Shown: positions 1 through 9,100 of the stretch, piece after piece
Layout of the letters: every line of letters begins with the position of its first letter
Position numbering within the stretch: the first letter of the stretch is position 1
From: Desulfomonile tiedjei
GTDB taxonomy: Bacteria > Desulfobacterota > Desulfomonilia > Desulfomonilales > Desulfomonilaceae
Direction of reading: 5' to 3'
Assembly (NCBI GenBank): GCA_016212925.1
Contig: JACRDF010000015.1
Span: forward strand, 1-64,000
Length of the DNA stretch: 64,000 nt
Position numbers and translations under genes: made by a program
Notes under the pieces: model-generated
Told to the model about the DNA's origin: nothing
The model's database searches: none
What the model saw: the letters and a program-made list of their open reading frames with translations, nothing else

Positions 1-136
1 GCGCGCTGTAAAATTCCTGTGCATATCGAAATGTTGCGTGCCTTCCTTTCTTGACATCCTCATATTCCCTGATCAAGAACCGGTACTTCTGGATGTAGTT
101 CCTCTTTATCGTCTGATCTTGGCTGTTGATTCTCAT
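1..136 (-). CDS. Transposase/integrase N-terminus, cut by window edge
   Basis: Reading the minus strand from an ATG at 136, an open frame runs off the left edge and gives about 45 residues beginning MRINSQDQTIKRNYIQKYRF. The basic, aromatic-rich N-terminus with LIREYEDVKKG and FRYAQEFY resembles the DNA-binding head of integrase-type (DDE) transposases found in many Deltaproteobacteria. An AGGGG stretch 9-13 bases upstream could serve as ribosome site. Only the first tenth or so of the protein is inside the window, so the catalytic triad cannot be checked. The identification rests on remembered family resemblance and is moderate at best. It would fit the repeat-rich, island-like DNA to its right. 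Confidence 0.45.
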   Translation of the reverse strand, partial: MRINSQDQTIKRNYIQKYRFLIREYEDVKKGRHATFRYAQEFYSA

Positions 137-191
137 GGACTCATTACCCCTGTCTGAGGATACCTCGTCCACGAATTATCTAACATCTACA

Positions 192-261
192 ATTGCGAGG
201 GCCTCAAGCCCGAAGCAATCTCAGAAGCGAGAGATTACTTCGTCGCTTCGCTCCTCGCAAT
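192..261. repeat. Imperfect palindromic intergenic repeat
   Basis: ATTGCGAGG at 192-200 is matched by CCTCGCAAT at 253-261, with a second nested pair (GCAATCTC and GAGATTACT-like) between them. This is the widespread 'cattgcgag...gaagcaatctc' type of short interspersed palindrome. No gene is visible between 137 and 428. Confidence 0.7.
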
Positions 262-428
262 GACAGCTCACAAACGTATTTCACGAAAATAATAGCGAAC
301 TGGTTTGAGACGCGACAACAAAGTCAGCGCCTGGCGTGCACCTCTTAGGCTTGAACTTACTTGACTTTCAATATCGCCGGGGTTAAGGACTGGTTGTGGC
401 CCAGTGTTTCGAAGGATGGCGGAAAACC

Positions 429-1085
429 ATGATCAAAGAGCTTGCCTCCCGCTTCAAAGATGAATTCTACCAACTGGAACGGGCTCTTTTCGGTAAGTCC
501 GACTCGAAGGAATCCCACGTAGTCCAAATCACTTCCTCCCACTCGGGCGAAGGGGTCACGTCCACCACCCTGGCTCTGGCGACATTCCTGGCCCGCCAAC
601 ATCCTTCCGAGGAAGTAATGGTTGTGGAAGCCAATCTGCGAGAACCCTGTTTTGAGCAGCTTTTGGCCTTCAAGGCCGAAGGGTCACTGTTCGATGTCCT
701 TCGGAATTCAGGATCTCTGAGGCATGCGATACATAAGCTGCCAGACTACGGTTTTTCGGTCATACCCGCGGGTAGACCGCACGTTACCGACACATTTATC
801 TCGTACGACTTGGACCTCGAGCGCGTTGACGATGTCCTGGCCGTCCTAAAGAAGAAGTATCGTTATGTCCTCGTGGACAGCCCGCCTGTTGTCCCGTTTG
901 TTGATGCCACCACGATTTGTCGAATGGCCGATGGGGTTGTTCTACTGGTTGAATCGGAGCAGACCCGTTCCGAGGTGGTGGATCACACGATTCAAAAATT
1001 GAGGTCTGCGGGGGCAGAAATATTGGGAATCATCCTGAACAAACGTGAATTCCACATTCCCAAACGAATATACCGGTTCCTGTGA
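429..1085 (+). CDS. CpsD/BY-kinase-like P-loop protein with degenerate ATP site
   Basis: A 218-residue protein of the CpsD/CapB (bacterial tyrosine kinase-like) ParA/MinD fold, the usual partner of Wzz/GumC chain-length proteins in Wzy-dependent polysaccharide export. The start at 429 is preceded by a purine-rich GGCGGA. The fold order is intact: Walker A region at residues 36-47 (SSHSGEGVTSTT), Walker A' at 65-73 (VVEANLREP), Walker B (YVLVDSPPV) and a late GIILN motif. Two key positions differ from the family: the invariant Walker A lysine (GEGKT in relatives) is Val43, and the DAD of Walker A' is EAN. There is no C-terminal tyrosine cluster; the tail ends PKRIYRFL. It may bind nucleotide weakly or act as a structural partner of the Wzz protein encoded at 4253-5731 on the other strand. 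Confidence 0.8.
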   Translation: MIKELASRFKDEFYQLERALFGKSDSKESHVVQITSSHSGEGVTSTTLALATFLARQHPSEEVMVVEANLREPCFEQLLAFKAEGSLFDVLRNSGSLRHAIHKLPDYGFSVIPAGRPHVTDTFISYDLDLERVDDVLAVLKKKYRYVLVDSPPVVPFVDATTICRMADGVVLLVESEQTRSEVVDHTIQKLRSAGAEILGIILNKREFHIPKRIYRFL

Positions 1086-1176
1086 CGATCCTGACATGCA
1101 CTTGATTTGACCGTACGGCATTTCGATTTCGCCTTCAAAGTGGTAGCCTCACAATCCGGTCCTGACAATCTATGCG

Positions 1177-3564
1177 ATGAAAAACGCAAAATGGTCCTAT
1201 TACGCTCGCCGGTTAAGGACGCTTCGTGCTGACGAGCCCTTTTACCGGATAAGGTCGTGGATTCGCCACGGGATTGAAAAGCGCAAATACCGCTTAGACC
1301 CCGAGGCCTTGTCACCGGAGCGCCTGTGGGCCGAACGTGGTAACTGGCTGCGGACAAGTCCGGGTGTAGAGGCCGCAAGAGAAGTCAACCTGGCTCTGTT
1401 GGAGGCGCTTCCCGCCGGCTGGTGGCAAGACGAATCCTTTTGGGATAACTTCGCACGGCGTTACCCCGAAGAAAAGAATCGCCTCATTGTTCTGGCCGAG
1501 AAAATCCTGGACGGACATTTTTTGCTTTTTCAGTGGAAAGAAGTCCAAAGGGCCGAGCCGATAACATGGTCCGAGACTCTTGAACCGGAGAACTCTTCCA
1601 CTGTCTGGCCGGCTCGTTACTATTCCGATATTGATGTTTCCCACGACCCGCATCACTCTGAGCGTGATGTCAAATGGTGCTGGGAACTCAATAGATTCCA
1701 GCACCTTTTGTGGTTGGGCGCATCCTGGAGGCTTACGGGCCGGGAACGTTTTGCCGGTGCCGCAAGGGAGCACCTGGAAAGCTGGCTGAGCAGCGTGCAT
1801 TATCCCTTCGGAGTTCAATGGACCAGCAATTTGGAAGTGGCGCTCCGATCACTCTCATTCATGTGGTGCCACGTGCTCTGTTTGAATAGTCCAGCCTGGG
1901 ATGAAGGGTTTCTCTCGCGCTTCATACCGTGTATGTATCTCCATGCGAGTCACCTGGAGAAAGAACTCACAGTCCATCACACCGAAGGCAACCACCTACT
2001 GGGAGAGTCTTCGGCCTTATATTGCATTTCTACGCTCTATCCTTTGTTCTTGGACGCCCCCCGGTGGCGTAGGCGAACCGTGCAGATCCTTAACCGGCTG
2101 GTTCCTCGTGTTATCCTGCCCGATGGGGTATATGCCGAGCAGGCTACCGGATATTTTCGTTTCATAGCGGAGTTTCTATTTCAGGTATTATTGGTCGGGA
2201 GTGGAGGAGCGTCGCAAATTTCCGATGTGGTGGCTGAGAGTCTCGCCAAGGGATTGTATTTCATAAAAAACTTGGCCCCTGATCCCGCGGATGTGCCGAT
2301 GATCGGAGATTCCGACACCGGCTTGGCGCTGGGCTGGAGGCTTTCCGACTTCTGGGATTTCACCCCGCTGCTGGGCATCGGATCGGTGTTGCTGCGGGAA
2401 CCCGCGCTTGCCAAAGGCCTTCCGAGCTTTCCGGCTGAATCTTTCCTGATGCTTGGAGAAAACGGGCTCCAATCGTTCGAGTCACACAAGAATACCGAGC
2501 CGGCCGTCCAAGACGCGGCCTCCTCGACGCCCCTCCTGGTCTTTGCTGACGGAGGCTACCACTTGAGTAGAGACGAGCGCTTCAGCGTCATCTTCGACGC
2601 TGGGCCGCTCGGCATAGCGCCTGCCTATGGCCACGGACACGCTGACGGGCTATCGTTTATTCTGCATTACCGCGGTAAACCTGCCATCATAGACCCGGGA
2701 ACCTTCGTGTACAATGGACCGCCTTCCTGGCGCCATTATTTTCGTTCCGCTGCCGCGCACAACACTGTGCGAATCGACCACAAAGATCCTATGGACCCGA
2801 TTGAGACCTTTCAATGGTCCGGTCCCCTGAAGATCGAGCAGGGCCAGCCGATTATTGGAGACGGTTGGCGGCTGCTACACGCCGCGGTTCACTGGGGGCA
2901 GACCGTGCATTGCCGTCATCTGATCCATCTCATTGATGAGGGTGTCATTATTCTGGACCGAGTGGACGGAACCGGCGAACACGGCCTGGAATGGCGGTTC
3001 CACTTCGACCCTCGCTGGGAAGTGAAAGAAAATACGGGGGGAACTTTTTTGTGCAGTCCCGCGTCCCGCGGGGTCTCCGTGCCCCCCTCAAAAAACTCTC
3101 TGTCATGTTCGCCGTGCGACAGGCCGCACGGCGAACAAGATAGGGAAGGTTTTGCAGAGATGCACGGAGACCCCGCTCTTGCGAAAAGGTCCCATCCGCA
3201 AAAGCCCTGCTTGTCCCGTCATTCCAGCGAAAGCCGCAATCCGGACTGCCCGTGCAGGTCTTTCACCGCTGAATCCGGGACAAGTAAACTGGATATTGGC
3301 TTACTAAGCGGCCATCCTTTCGATACCGCCATTTTACAAGGATCAATGGACCCGTTGGCAGGATGGTACTCGCGCTATTACGGCCACAAAGTGCCGTCGC
3401 CAACAGTGAGCGTGGGGATGAAAGTCCGGCTCCCGACCAATCTGCTGACCGCGATTAAACCATCTGGCGGCAAGCTTACTCTTCCCCGTGACCTTCCCGA
3501 GACCCTGTTAGGGCCTGACTTCTCCGGTCTCCTACGCGTTTTGTGTGAACATAGTGGTGAATGA
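1177..3564 (+). CDS. Heparinase II/III family polysaccharide lyase, with in-frame repeat insertion
   Basis: A 795-residue member of the heparinase II/III-alginate lyase family common in exopolysaccharide loci; it probably cleaves or trims uronate-containing glycan. The N-terminal helical (alpha/alpha) domain shows WELNRFQHL, HYPFGVQWTSNLEVALR and EGNHLLGES (about residues 170-290). The beta-sandwich domain shows GHGHADGLSF, IIDPGTFVYNG and AAAHNTVRIDH (about 485-540), the usual catalytic region. Homologues are about 650-710 residues. The excess is explained by roughly residues 626-704, a low-complexity, Cys/Ser/Pro-rich stretch encoded by nested palindromes. After it the normal C-terminal sandwich resumes (GWYSRYYGHKVPSPTVSVGMKV). 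The frame is preserved, so a full-length product is possible, but activity is uncertain. No signal peptide is seen. The start at 1177 has a weak ribosome site. Confidence 0.85.
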   Translation: MKNAKWSYYARRLRTLRADEPFYRIRSWIRHGIEKRKYRLDPEALSPERLWAERGNWLRTSPGVEAAREVNLALLEALPAGWWQDESFWDNFARRYPEEKNRLIVLAEKILDGHFLLFQWKEVQRAEPITWSETLEPENSSTVWPARYYSDIDVSHDPHHSERDVKWCWELNRFQHLLWLGASWRLTGRERFAGAAREHLESWLSSVHYPFGVQWTSNLEVALRSLSFMWCHVLCLNSPAWDEGFLSRFIPCMYLHASHLEKELTVHHTEGNHLLGESSALYCISTLYPLFLDAPRWRRRTVQILNRLVPRVILPDGVYAEQATGYFRFIAEFLFQVLLVGSGGASQISDVVAESLAKGLYFIKNLAPDPADVPMIGDSDTGLALGWRLSDFWDFTPLLGIGSVLLREPALAKGLPSFPAESFLMLGENGLQSFESHKNTEPAVQDAASSTPLLVFADGGYHLSRDERFSVIFDAGPLGIAPAYGHGHADGLSFILHYRGKPAIIDPGTFVYNGPPSWRHYFRSAAAHNTVRIDHKDPMDPIETFQWSGPLKIEQGQPIIGDGWRLLHAAVHWGQTVHCRHLIHLIDEGVIILDRVDGTGEHGLEWRFHFDPRWEVKENTGGTFLCSPASRGVSVPPSKNSLSCSPCDRPHGEQDREGFAEMHGDPALAKRSHPQKPCLSRHSSESRNPDCPCRSFTAESGTSKLDIGLLSGHPFDTAILQGSMDPLAGWYSRYYGHKVPSPTVSVGMKVRLPTNLLTAIKPSGGKLTLPRDLPETLLGPDFSGLLRVLCEHSGE
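3068..3176. repeat. Nested inverted repeats inside the heparinase gene
   Basis: The outer arms GCGGGGTCTCCGTGC (3068-3082) and GCACGGAGACCCCGC (3162-3176) are perfect reverse complements. Nested inside, GTTCGCCGTGCG (3107-3118) pairs with CGCACGGCGAAC (3125-3136). The DNA lies in the coding frame of the heparinase-like gene and translates into residues with no family counterpart. Confidence 0.85.
3210..3284. repeat. 75-bp palindromic element inside the heparinase gene
   Basis: CTTGTCCCG at 3210-3218 and CGGGACAAG at 3276-3284 form perfect 9-bp terminal inverted repeats. The interior (CATTCCAGCGAAAGCCG...) belongs to the same family as the intergenic element at 42672-42750 (ttcccgcgaaagcggga). 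Together with the nested repeats just upstream it accounts for the extra 80 or so residues of the host protein. Confidence 0.8.
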
Positions 3565-3746
3565 CCGATGATGTTTTCCCAGAACGGCTAAGTGCGTAAG
3601 AAAAGTGACATCTCATGTCGCCATTGTGCAAGACTTGGGGATAAAGGGGCATGCCCTTGGCTCATCTTTGGGGCTCCATGGCCGTTGCGACACCAAGATA
3701 TGAGCTGCGAGCGGAGGTGACTCCCCATTCTCAAGCGGGCTACTCT

Positions 3747-4064
3747 TTATCGCATTTCGGCTTGCTCGCGGCCGTCCTTGATTATGAAGGCCCCAACCGG
3801 CTTGGCCAAAGGGGTCTTGACAGATGGCCTTAATGTCGCGCGGGTGAAGCCTCGAAATGTAACAAGCACTTCCAGGCCAACTTCGCACCATAAGCAGGTT
3901 CCCAGCAGCTCCAACTGATGGAGGCCGTAGTTTCCTCGCACATAAATGTCCCCTTCGCTCATGCTCTCAATGACGCCGACATCATGATTTTGGCTGTACA
4001 CGGGTTGGTAGCAAAGCAGGATGAAGAACAATGTGGCGGTCATGATACCGCGGCCGGCTCTCAT
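3747..4064 (-). CDS. Small secreted protein of unknown function
   Basis: A 105-residue frame (or 98 from the second ATG at 4043) with a plausible Sec signal peptide: charged start, then MTATLFFILLCYQPVYSQ with cleavage after YSQ or YS. The mature part, beginning NHDVGVIESMSEGDIYVRG, contains one CxxC (CLWC) and ends in a basic tail. I recognise no family. It lies on the same strand and just downstream of the Wzz gene (4253-5731), so it could be the last gene of that unit and have a periplasmic role in polysaccharide export. Support is the signal sequence and strand context only. The DNA from 3565 to 3746 shows nothing else. Confidence 0.5.
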   Translation of the reverse strand: MRAGRGIMTATLFFILLCYQPVYSQNHDVGVIESMSEGDIYVRGNYGLHQLELLGTCLWCEVGLEVLVTFRGFTRATLRPSVKTPLAKPVGAFIIKDGREQAEMR

Positions 4065-4148
4065 GGTTTGTTGTCCATTCTGAAAAGAGTAAGGCTAGCT
4101 GAAAGCAAGGGATCTCGTAACGGAGAGACTGCGATGATTGCCGATTAA

Positions 4149-4168
4149 GGGCACGGCGTGCCGTGCCC
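4149..4168. terminator. Perfect GC-rich palindrome (terminator or repeat)
   Basis: GGGCACGGC (4149-4157), GT, GCCGTGCCC (4160-4168) form a perfect 9-bp stem about 85 bp beyond the stop of the Wzz gene. No clear U-tract follows on the minus strand, so it may simply be a copy of the short 'aggggc...gcccct' repeat family. Confidence 0.4.
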
Positions 4169-4252
4169 CTAAAGCTCTGGGCCCCCTGCGGTCCGTGCGG
4201 TGAAATGGCCTCCTTGACCTCCCGGGGCTCCCTGCCTGTGGACAGGACCTGT

Positions 4253-5731
4253 CTAAGCTTTTCCGATCGAAGCCAACACCGGGTAGCCGGTGTGAGCTGC
4301 CAGAGTTCTGGGATTATCAAACGTGTGGTCCAGGAAGTGAGCGGTGAGTATCACGGCAATGCCTACGGGAATCGCAAGGAAAAACGCTCCCAGCACAAAA
4401 AGCAGGGTCTTTGGAAAAACCGGCACGGCAGGAGTCAACGGTTTGCCGACCACGGCCACATCCCTAAGTTGCGTGCCGCCTTTCATATTCTCCAGCCGGG
4501 CCTCTTCCTCTTTGGCCATGTACTGCACGTATCGTTCCTTGGCAACCGTAACTTCGAGCTGCATCCTACGGGCTTCATCGCTCTTCTGCTGGAGCAATTC
4601 CAGTTGTTGCGCTTTCTCTTTCAGGCTCTCCTCAAGGCTTTTCTTCTTGGCCGCGACAATATCCATTTCTCCCTGGAGCGCTTCTCGGAACCTTTTGGTC
4701 AGGCTGCGGACCATGTCAGCGGTGACTTGATAATCCCGTGTGCCCGGCTGGTAAATCTCGGCCGTTTGCCACTCCTTTTGAGCGGCCCTGAGCAGCTGAG
4801 TGGACAACACGTTTATGAATGTGCTCTCACCGCTTCTTTGCCCTCCGCCAGTTATTTGGCCTGAAGGGAGCACTCCTTTTTTCGCGGATGCCAACATAAC
4901 CTCGTACTGGCTCAAACTGGCGTTCACTTCAACCAGAGCGTCGTCAATTTGTTTTATGGCGGTAATCAGCTCAGCCATTTGCCGCTCAGTAAGAGACAAG
5001 CCCCATTTTTGCTTGAATTCGACTAACTCTCGGTCGGCATTCTCATATTTCTGCTTGTACAGATCGGCCTGTCCGGCAAAAAACTGCTCTGCCCCAGGTA
5101 GCGAATAGACTTCGAGATGATAAGGAATGTACAGGTCCAGCAACGTGGCAAGGATCTTTTGACCCATGACCGGATCAGAATACCTAAAGGAAAGGTCTAT
5201 TATCTTGGATTTAATTGCCGGGGTCGCCTTGAATTTTTTGATCAGGCCTTCGGCTATTTTCTGGACCTCCGGAGATTCGCCTTGGGAGTCCCCGATCTGG
5301 GACTTCGTGAGTCCCAGCAGCTCGCGGACCGTCTTTTTGAGCTTCCTGAGTTCCCCACCGACGATTCCGCTGTCTTCATGCTTAAAGGCTGCGACGCCAA
5401 GCTTATTTACCGTCCGCATCCAAAGGTCCGGGCTTTTCAGCAGCTCCATCTCGCTATTCAGGTCGGTCTCGTCAACGTTCAGGTTGAACGACATTTGCGC
5501 GCCCTGCTCCTTCGGATATTGAAGCAGGCTGGAGGTTTCCCTCTTTGCCGTGACAAGCACTTTTGCGGTTGATTCGTAGACCGGATCCATAACCAAACAT
5601 GCGACGAGAGTACCCAAAGGCAAGACTATAACAATTGCCTTGAACAGACGGATGCGGCGATAAAACATGCTCAGGGTGTCTCGCAAGGATACAGCTTGCT
5701 CTTCCCTGGTCTCTCCCGGATTCACCACCAC
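4253..5731 (-). CDS. Wzz/GumC-type polysaccharide chain-length determinant
   Basis: A 492-residue inner-membrane protein that would set chain length during Wzy-dependent polymerisation and link it to export. A short cytoplasmic N-terminus (SLRDTLSMFYRRIRLFKAI) is followed by TM1 at about residues 33-53. A Wzz domain follows (VYESTAKVLVTAKRETSSLL, SEMELLKSPDLWMRTVNKLG). Then comes a long periplasmic coiled coil (about 220-430, rich in Lys/Glu/Gln/Leu), a Pro-rich loop (VGKPLTPAVPVFPKT) and TM2 at about 445-468. The short tail HTFDNPRTLAAHTGYPVLASIGKA is typical of the GNVR/Wzz family just before the kinase domain, which is absent here; the separate BY-kinase-like protein at 429-1085 may fill that place. 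The flanking genes belong to the same polysaccharide locus. Confidence 0.9.
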   Translation of the reverse strand: MVVNPGETREEQAVSLRDTLSMFYRRIRLFKAIVIVLPLGTLVACLVMDPVYESTAKVLVTAKRETSSLLQYPKEQGAQMSFNLNVDETDLNSEMELLKSPDLWMRTVNKLGVAAFKHEDSGIVGGELRKLKKTVRELLGLTKSQIGDSQGESPEVQKIAEGLIKKFKATPAIKSKIIDLSFRYSDPVMGQKILATLLDLYIPYHLEVYSLPGAEQFFAGQADLYKQKYENADRELVEFKQKWGLSLTERQMAELITAIKQIDDALVEVNASLSQYEVMLASAKKGVLPSGQITGGGQRSGESTFINVLSTQLLRAAQKEWQTAEIYQPGTRDYQVTADMVRSLTKRFREALQGEMDIVAAKKKSLEESLKEKAQQLELLQQKSDEARRMQLEVTVAKERYVQYMAKEEEARLENMKGGTQLRDVAVVGKPLTPAVPVFPKTLLFVLGAFFLAIPVGIAVILTAHFLDHTFDNPRTLAAHTGYPVLASIGKA

Positions 5732-6142
5732 TAGTGCACCCTTACCCCTGGGAATCGTCCCAGAACCTCGGTCTCAAATACTTCTTGTTTGTCCCCATAA
5801 CTATTGCAGCACGCACAAAGCGTCACGCGAACGATAATGCTCTGCCCGCCTCGCGTCAAGGCACTGCATTGACGAATCCCCCTGGTCTCTCGGCGACGAC
5901 AAGAAGATGACTCTCTGCCCACCGCTGAGATGCAGCCATTGGCCGCATCGCATCTTACTATGCGTGTTCTTTAGAGATTGTTATCACAAAAATGCTGAGA
6001 TTTCAAGCCAAAATTGGGCAAAACCCGAATAGTTTCAGAATATTACATGCTCAGCTTTCACAATATTCCATAACCGATTGGATAAAAAGGTGAACTCTAC
6101 TTGCATTCACTTCGTGCCGCGGCAGAATTGATTTATCCAGCC
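5732..6142. other. Intergenic region upstream of the Wzz gene
   Basis: 411 bp without a convincing gene. The part from about 5955 to 6110 is markedly AT-rich against its surroundings and probably holds the promoter for the minus-strand Wzz gene. The part from 5732 to 5950 would be its 5' leader; short frames there have no recognisable features. Confidence 0.5.
5978..6006 (-). promoter_or_regulatory. Candidate sigma70 promoter for the Wzz gene
   Basis: On the minus strand TTGAAA (6006-6001) is followed after 17 bp by TAACAA (5983-5978), inside the AT-rich island. It would place transcription start near 5971, about 240 bp upstream of the Wzz start. The -10 box is weak, so this is a modest call. 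Confidence 0.3.
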
Positions 6143-9100
6143 TCAGTATTGGTATGCTCCGATGTCCGGCCGTTTGTCTGAAGGTCGAGGATTCCCCGCC
6201 CTGTCCGTAGGGGCATGATCGAGGCGGACCCCAGCTCCACGGGCCGGTGATTCGGGTTTCAAGTGAAAATCTCCCGCGGCAGGATCATTCAGGCCGGGGG
6301 CTTTGCCTAGGACATTGTCGGACAAACCCCCTTCGTCTTTTCCGACCATGCCTTTCAGCCACCAGGCCATTTCCGTGGCTGTCTTGCTCGGTGGGCAGTA
6401 AAAGAAGCCGTTACCCTCCAATGTGATTGCCAACGACTTCGGAGGCGGAGACAAATAACGGCATTGAGCAAAGAGATTATTGACGAATCTGTTCAGATCG
6501 TCTCTTTGTATCTTGTTTTCGGGGTCCATTACGACCAGCGGGGCTGAACATCGCCAGACAGTATTGTGTGCCACCAGGTTGCCAACGGATTGGGTGGGTG
6601 CTCCTTCAAAGCTGCGGTACACCACGAACGCCCCTGATTTGTCCCAGTTGCCCTTGGGTGCGACATTCACCAGCAAATTGTTGATCACTTTGTTGTGCGA
6701 GGAGCCGAAAAACCCGATGCCCGAGGATGTTCCGCCTTCGATCAGATTGTTCTCTATGAGGTTGTCGCGGGAGCGTCCTTCCAGATAAATTCCGCAACCG
6801 TAACCGTCAGGATAGTCGCCGTTGTCCCGGAAGATATTATTTCTGATAACCGTTGAGTGAGCAGACTCATCAGGTCCGATCAAGATCCCGCAACCGCCTA
6901 TACCGGATTCTCCGAACCACTCATTCTCCGCGGCAAGGTTGTTAACGAACATGACGCGGGCGCCGTTGATCTGGCACCCGTGCCTGCCGTTCCGCATGAA
7001 AACGCAATCGTGAACGTACCAGTCGTCGAGACACTGGAACACGCCTTCTGCTCTGTTATATCTGACGATAATGTTGTCCAGCTCCCAGTGGGCATTATCC
7101 GCGGGCCGCGAGAAATCCGTGGAGACCCCAAAGCTGCCGTACTTTTCCAGGGTCATATTTCTAAGGGTAATCCATTTTTTGGCGGTCCCTCCCCAACGAT
7201 CTCCTGAATTGAAGGCCAAATCGAGTTCATACACTTCCACCTGGTGGTCGCGATTGGGGTCTGCATCATGCCACAATCTGATACTATACGTTCCGTCCGT
7301 TGCCAGATGAAAGCTTCCCTCGGGCATGTCTGCTTTCGACCGTACTTCCCTGAGCATGCGCTTCTGATCTACCATGACAAAGGCATTTATCGCAGTGATC
7401 GGAGCAAGGCCTCTGCGTACCCAGAGATTTTGGTCCCGGCTCCAGTCTTTGACCAGGACGCTTCCTTGAAGGATGACTTTGGATCGGTCTATCCCCTGAT
7501 AAGTAATGGGCGCCCCTTGCAAACCCGATTTCCCGCCCATGATCTGCTCGTGGTACACACCTTCATGGATCAGGACCGTGTCCCCGGGTTCGAGAGCCTT
7601 GGAAGCTCGGGTGATGGTCTTGAACGGTTCGGTTTCGGTGCCCGCGGCCATATCGTTCCCCGTCGCAGCGGACACATGATAGGTTGTAGCCGCTGATTGG
7701 GCTGGAAAGACTGCCAATAGCAGAATAGTAGCGGACAACGAAGCCACCATGCCCTTAGCCTGGCCCAACCGATTTCCTCGCGATAATCGAGGGTCCGAAC
7801 CTTCTTGTGATAGACGCCTTTTTTCAAGATTCTCCAATAGATAGGTCAGGGCCAGAACGACACAAAACTCGGAGAGAAGGGGCGCGGTATGAAAAAAAGA
7901 GGTCAGGCGATAAGGTATTGAGCCCAATAGTCCGGCAAACAACCCCAGCGAAGCTGCATAAATCCAGGGATTGGACGAACGGCCGGCGATCCAGAGTTTC
8001 TTCATCATTACCAGCAGCAGGGAATAGTATAGGAGGAAGCCGGGGATGCCTGTTTCAGCGGCCCTCAGGAGGTATTCGTTATGCACTGTGTATTGCCAGG
8101 TGTGCCTCTGACTCACAGGCAAATATTGATCCATGTAGAAAAAGTAGTTGTTGGCCCCTACCCCGAGCAGAAAGTTATCTTTGATCATATTAAGGGCCGT
8201 GAGCATAAGCGGGATGCGCTCCAATCCCGTGCCCCCGGTCTCAAATCGCTGCAAAACAAAAGGAGTGGCAGCGACCAGGCAGGCGAGACCCGCCACCATT
8301 ACCATTAAGATCCGACGCGGGGATATCCAACCCCTTAGATAGCTAACACCGACCACCGTTATGGTCGATACCAGCGCAGCAAGGTATGCCGTCCTCAGCT
8401 TGGTGAGCAGCAAGCCCACCAACACCAAGCCGATGCCCATCACCATCGCCCAGCGTTTGAACCTGTCTGCAATGGCCAAATAGTAAATCAACATTATCGG
8501 GAGAACGTAATTCATGATTGCCGCTCCCCCATCCCAACCGGTAAAACCGATGGCCCGAAATACCTGGCCCGGCTCTGCCAGATCCAGAGAAGTCTCACCA
8601 TGCAACGTGTAATTGTATCCCGTAACGTACTGCATGAGGATGTAAAGACCCTGAGCAACGGTGACAGCAAAGAACGCATATATTATGACTCGAAGGTCCC
8701 TCTCTGACCGCAGGTTGTTCACGAGATAGAAATAGAGCAGCAAACCTTTGAACAGAGCCACTAGTTCGAAGAAAGTGTAATTCCAATGCTCGGACCTCAA
8801 AATTCCCGCCACCGTGACCCACGCTACCCACGCGAAAAACAATTTGCCGATTGAGCTTCCTACGGTTATTCGTACGCGACCCAGCGGCTCTTGGGCCAGT
8901 GAAAAAGCCCAATGGAGGTAAAGGAGCACCAAGACCACATCCACAACATCTATGCGAAGCCCTATGGAAAAGGGGGAAGTTTCCGCGCCGAGCAGTTGGT
9001 ACGTCAGGTGATAGCCGTATTCCAGGGGCACGGCGAAAATCATAATAAAGAGAAGGAATGACCTCAAATCGCTTATGAAAAGGGCGCAACCAAGGAAGAA

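Noticed and set aside
192-261. CRISPR or tandem-repeat array among the many short palindromes
   Set aside because: The repeats are scattered single inverted repeats, with no regularly spaced direct repeats and no cas genes.
5960-6010. Sigma54 promoter (TGGC-N-GC) upstream of the Wzz gene
   Set aside because: A TGGCTTG...CAGC pair exists but has 12 rather than 10 bases between GG and GC; a sigma70-type pair fits better.
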